DNA of 64,000 nucleotides, from contig JAOVFP010000007.1 in the NCBI GenBank assembly GCA_025738555.1, positions 3,038,001 to 3,102,000 of the forward strand. The letters are read 5' to 3'. The position numbers were made by a program, and so were the translations under genes. Below the pieces are notes generated by a model that was not told where the DNA came from, did no database searches, and worked only from the letters and a program-made list of their open reading frames with translations. This DNA comes from Cyathus striatus (lineage: Eukaryota; Basidiomycota; Agaricomycetes; Agaricales; Nidulariaceae). This document shows positions 60,194-64,000 of the stretch, piece after piece. Position 1 is the stretch's first letter. The number at the start of each line of letters is the position of its first letter.

Positions 60194-63100
60194 ATGGCTC
60201 AAAATGAATCCAATGGTCAAATATTCACCAATGCAAGCCATGTCGATGTAAATGAAAGTCAGTTAATCGCAATTGGCCACGATCAAATCAACAACTATAA
60301 TATCAGAAACCATGATGAAATATCAGAAAAATTAAAGCTATTGAAGCCTGTTGATCATAACTTGCATTGTCCACCTCCCTGTATGGAAGGAACAAGAGTT
60401 ACCATTCTGAATAATATTTATAAGTGGCTGAATGATTTTGGTATGTTCATATATTTGTGCATTCATAATATAGAACTCATTAATTTCATTCATAGATGAG
60501 GCCACTCCAAATATAATGTGGATTACTGGTAGTCCTGGCTCAGGAAAATCTGCAATGGCCTCTACTTTGGTTGAAACTCTTAACTCCAATGAATTTAATA
60601 ATAGGCTTGGAGGATATCACTTCTTCAAGAGGGATGATGAAAGTCTGAGTGATGCCACTGTGGTGTGGAGAACTATAGCTGCAGATATATTATCAAATTC
60701 AAAGTATTCAATTCTTAAAGAGAAAATGACAGGACTCAATAATACCTTCCAGCTTGGGAGAATAGAGTGGCATTTCAAACACTTGATTACTGATCCATTG
60801 AAGACTTGCCAGGACCAACTGAAAGATAATCCTCCTGTATTTGTTATTGATGCACTAGATGAATGTAAATCATCTGAGTCACTCATATCTCTGAAAAAGA
60901 CATTACAAGATTGGATAGGACTTCCTAAAAATTATAAGCTCATTCTGACTGGAAGGGCTGGTTCTCTACCTGACATAATTGAGAATGAAACCTGTTGCAA
61001 GATTGTTAAATTGGAAACCAGTTCCCAACTTGATTTAGAGATAAACCAAGATATAGTTTTCTTTTTAAAACAAAGTTTCAAATTTTTCAAAAATGAATTA
61101 CAATTTAGTTCAATAGAGAAAGAGATACAGAATATGTCCAAAAAAGCTGGTGGATTATTTATCTGGGCATCCACTGCAGTCAAATATATCACCATGAATT
61201 CAGAGAATGATGAACAACCTTCACCAACTGAAAAGCTTCAACAAGTTCTTTTAGGACAGATAGACAGTGGAACTGATGTTCTCTATTACCAAATACTTCA
61301 AGCTTCATTTGGGAAATGGGCTGGACATAGGAAGGAAATTGTTAAACAAGTATTGGGAACAGTATTATTTGCAAAATCACAGTTAAGAAAAGATGACATT
61401 AAACACTTGTTATATGTTAGTGGTAATGAGACTGACATTGCAAATGAAGTTCTAAGAATATTACATTATCTTCAACCTGTCATTTCAACAAATGATAACA
61501 ATGTAGCATTTCATCATTTATCATTTGTTGAATTTTTGGCAGGAGGATTAAATAATGCAACATTAGAAATTAATAGAAATGAACATGAACAAAGAATGAC
61601 CAAAATGGTTTTCAAAATTCTCAATAGTAAATTAAAATTTAATATTTGCAATATCAAATCATCCTATATAGCAAAAAGGGACATTGAAGATATATCACAG
61701 ATAATTAACCAGCATATACCTACACATCTTCAATACTGTTGCAAATATTGGAATATGCATTATATTGATATTATTGAAAATGAAGAATATAGTCATATAT
61801 CCATGATAAAAGAATTAAATATGTTCTTATATTGCAAGTTCCTATACTGGTTAGAAATTATGAGTCTCTTAAATGAAATACAGACAGCACAAGAAATGAT
61901 GAGAAGATTAACATATTGTACAAAGGTATACAGTCAACTAGTTAAAATAAATAAATAAGCTAAACTTCTTGTAGATGGATTTGAACCAACTCAATTTTAT
62001 TGAAGATGGTATTAACCTTGCTACAAATTTTTACATTCCCATTATAAGAAGCATATCATACATATATATATCAGTGTTATCATTTGCACCAGAAAACTCT
62101 TTGATTGCAAAACACTACTCACCTTTCTTTGGAAACATACTTACAATTAGAAAAAGGAGAGACAGAGCCTGGGACTCAACAATGTATAGAATACACTACA
62201 CAGAATCATTTGTGACTAGTGTTGCATATTCTTCTAATGGAAAAGATATTGTACTTGGCTCAGGTAATGGAACTATCAGAGTGTGCAATGTGGAGAGTGG
62301 AAAAACCATTGCTGGACCATTTGAAGGCCACAGTGATTGGGTGACATCAGTGGCATTTTCTCCTGATGGAACACAAGTGGTGTCTGGCTCATCTGATAAA
62401 ACTGTCAGAGTGTGGAATGTGGAGAGTGGAAAAACCATTGCTGGACCATTTGAAGGCCACAGTCATTATGTGACATCAGTGGCATTTTCTCCTGATGGAA
62501 CACAAGTGGTGTCTGGCTCAAATGATAAAACTGTCAGAGTGTGGAATGTGGAGAATGGAAAAACCATTGTTGGACCATTTGAAGGCCACAGTCATTATGT
62601 GAGATCAGTGGCATTTTCTCCTGATGGAACACAAGTGGTGTCTGGCTCACATGATAAAACTGTCAGAGTGTGGAATGTGGAGAGTGGAAAAACCATTGCT
62701 GGACCATTTGAAGGCCACAGTGATTGGGTGAGATCAGTGGCATTTTCTCCTGATGGAACACAAGTGGTGTCTGGCTCACATGATAAAACTGTCAGAGTGT
62801 GGAATGTGGAGAGTGGAAAAACCATTGCTGGACCATATGAAGGCCACAGTCATTATGTGAGATCAGTGGCATTTTCTCCTGATGGAACACAAGTGGTGTC
62901 TGGCTCATATGATAAAACTGTCAGAGTGTGGAATGTGGAGAATGGAAAAACCATTGCTGGACCATATGAAGGCCACAGTCATTATGTGAGATCAGTGGCA
63001 TTTTCTCCTGATGGAACACAAGTGGTGTCTGGCTCAGATGATAAAACTGTCAGAGTGTGGAATGTGGAGAGTGGAAAAACCATTGCTGGACCATATGAAG

Positions 63101-64000
63101 GCCACAGTCATTATGTGACATCAGTGGCATTTTCTCCTGATGGAACACAAGTGGTGTCTGGCTCAGATGATAAAACTGTCAGAGTGTGGAATGTGGAGAG
63201 TGGAAAAACCATTGCTGGACCATTTGAAGGCCACAGTGATTGGGTGACATCAGTGGCATTTTCTCCTGATGGAACACAAGTGGTGTCTGGCTCATATGAT
63301 AAAACTGTCAGAGTGTGGAATGTGGAGAATGGAAAAACCATTGTTGGACCATTTGAAGGCCACAGTCATTATGTGACATCAGTGGCATTTTCTCCTGATG
63401 GAACACAAGTGGTGTCTGGCTCAGATGATAAAACTATCAGAGTGTGGAATGTGGAGAATGGAAAAACCATTGCTGGACCATTTCAAGGCCACAGTTATAG
63501 AGTGACATCAGTGGGATTTTCTCCTGATGGAACACAAGTGGTGTCTGGCTCATATGATAAAACTGTCAGAGTGTGGAATGTGGAGAATGAAAAAACCATT
63601 GTTGGACCATTTGAAGGCCACAGTGATTATGTGACATCAGTGGCATTTTCTCCTGATGGAACACAAGTGGTGTCTGGCTCAGATGATAAAACTATCAGAG
63701 TGTGGAATGTGGAGAATGGAAAAACCATTGCTGGACCATTTCAAGGCCACAGTTATAGAGTGACATCAGTGGGATTTTCTCCTGATGGAACACAAGTGGT
63801 GTCTGGCTCACATGATAAAACTGTCAGAGTGTGGAATGTGGAGAATGGAAAAACCATTGCTGGACCATTTCAAGGCCACAGTTATAGGGTGACATCAGTG
63901 GCATTTTCTCCTGATGGAACACAAGTGGTGTCTGGCTCAGATGATAAAACTGTCAGAGTGTGGAATGTGGAGAATGGAAAAACCATTGCTGGACCATTTA
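60194..64000 (+). CDS. NLR-type receptor: NACHT ATPase with WD40 repeats (3' end outside the window)
   Basis: Exons are 60194-60440, 60496-61925 and 61975 onward; introns are 55 and 49 bp (GTATGT...TAG, GTATAC...TAG). Residues 1-82 are a short N-terminus with a DQINNYNI motif, as in many agaricomycete NLRs, without a recognisable HeLo, Goodbye or lipase domain. The NACHT domain follows: Walker A GSPGSGKS (94-101), Walker B FVIDALDE (about 198-205), sensor-like LILTGR, then a winged-helix/helical part. A linker with FYIPIIRSISYIYISVLSFAP leads to WD40 repeats from about residue 640: one diverged, then 13 near-identical. Fungal NLRs act in non-self recognition and regulated cell death; WD40 repeats form the sensing propeller. 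The upstream in-frame GTG was rejected in favour of the ATG. No stop before the window end. From 60282 on I found no CG dinucleotide. Confidence 0.9.
62314..64000 (+). repeat. 129-bp coding repeat array (WD40 units)
   Basis: Units start with ggaccat at 62314 and then every 129 bp exactly: 62443, 62572, 62701, 62830, 62959, 63088, 63217, 63346, 63475, 63604, 63733, 63862 and 63991. Thirteen are complete and the last is cut by the window end. Differences are concentrated in a few codons per unit (after GHS, before SVAF, after SGS, and VES/VEN-G/E). Confidence 0.95.

Noticed and set aside
62196..63341. Long minus-strand open frames across the WD40 array
   Set aside because: They are antisense shadows produced by the 129-bp coding repeat, whose unit length is a multiple of three.

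Overview
The window is nuclear DNA of a filamentous fungus, most likely an agaricomycete basidiomycete. The reasons are short (about 46-63 bp) GT-AG introns, Ty3/Gypsy chromoviruses, a NACHT-WD40 NLR of the type expanded in Agaricomycetes, and proteins resembling the agaricomycete DUF6589 and RecQ-like helicase families. It is an accessory, repeat-dominated region with few intact genes. CpG-containing blocks (about 4.5-16.0, 37-60.3 kb) alternate with blocks almost devoid of CpG (about 2.7-4.4, 16-37, 60.3-64 kb).

Layout. 1-5.4 kb: AT-rich intergenic DNA and a CpG-poor decayed stretch. 5.4-16.0 kb: copy A of a ~10-kb repeat family, split near its left end by a 2,520-bp insertion with a 3-bp AAT duplication; the insertion carries an intact three-exon gene for a 139-residue small secreted protein (6125-6664, minus). 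17.3-27.1 kb: a CpG-poor cassette bounded by ~200-bp inverted repeats, holding a RecQ-like helicase pseudogene, a 172-codon coiled-coil pseudogene and a DUF6589-like pseudogene. It is itself invaded by a 942-bp TIR element with a minisatellite core and a 689-bp Tc1/mariner-like MITE. 27.1-28.9 kb: copy C of the 10-kb family, CpG-decayed. 29-37 kb: decayed sequence, minisatellites and an unrecognised CpG-free two-exon gene.

37.1-47.5 kb: nested retrotransposons. A complete GC-rich Gypsy element (39129-46742, LTRs nearly identical, 5-bp AGAAC duplication) sits inside the pol gene of an older, AT-rich, 5'-truncated Gypsy element whose remaining LTR is 47140-47512. 48.5-58.7 kb: copy B of the 10-kb family with ~430-bp inverted ends. 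60.2-64 kb: an NLR gene with a short N-terminus, NACHT domain and at least 13 near-identical 43-residue WD40 repeats, running off the window end.

A common mutational signature links the decayed parts. Every internal stop I found in the helicase, the coiled-coil gene, the DUF6589-like gene and the old Gypsy pol is TGA, at places where arginine (CGA) is plausible. That points to C-to-T change at CpG, as expected of cytosine methylation of repeats. The NLR shows the same CpG loss while its reading frame stays open.
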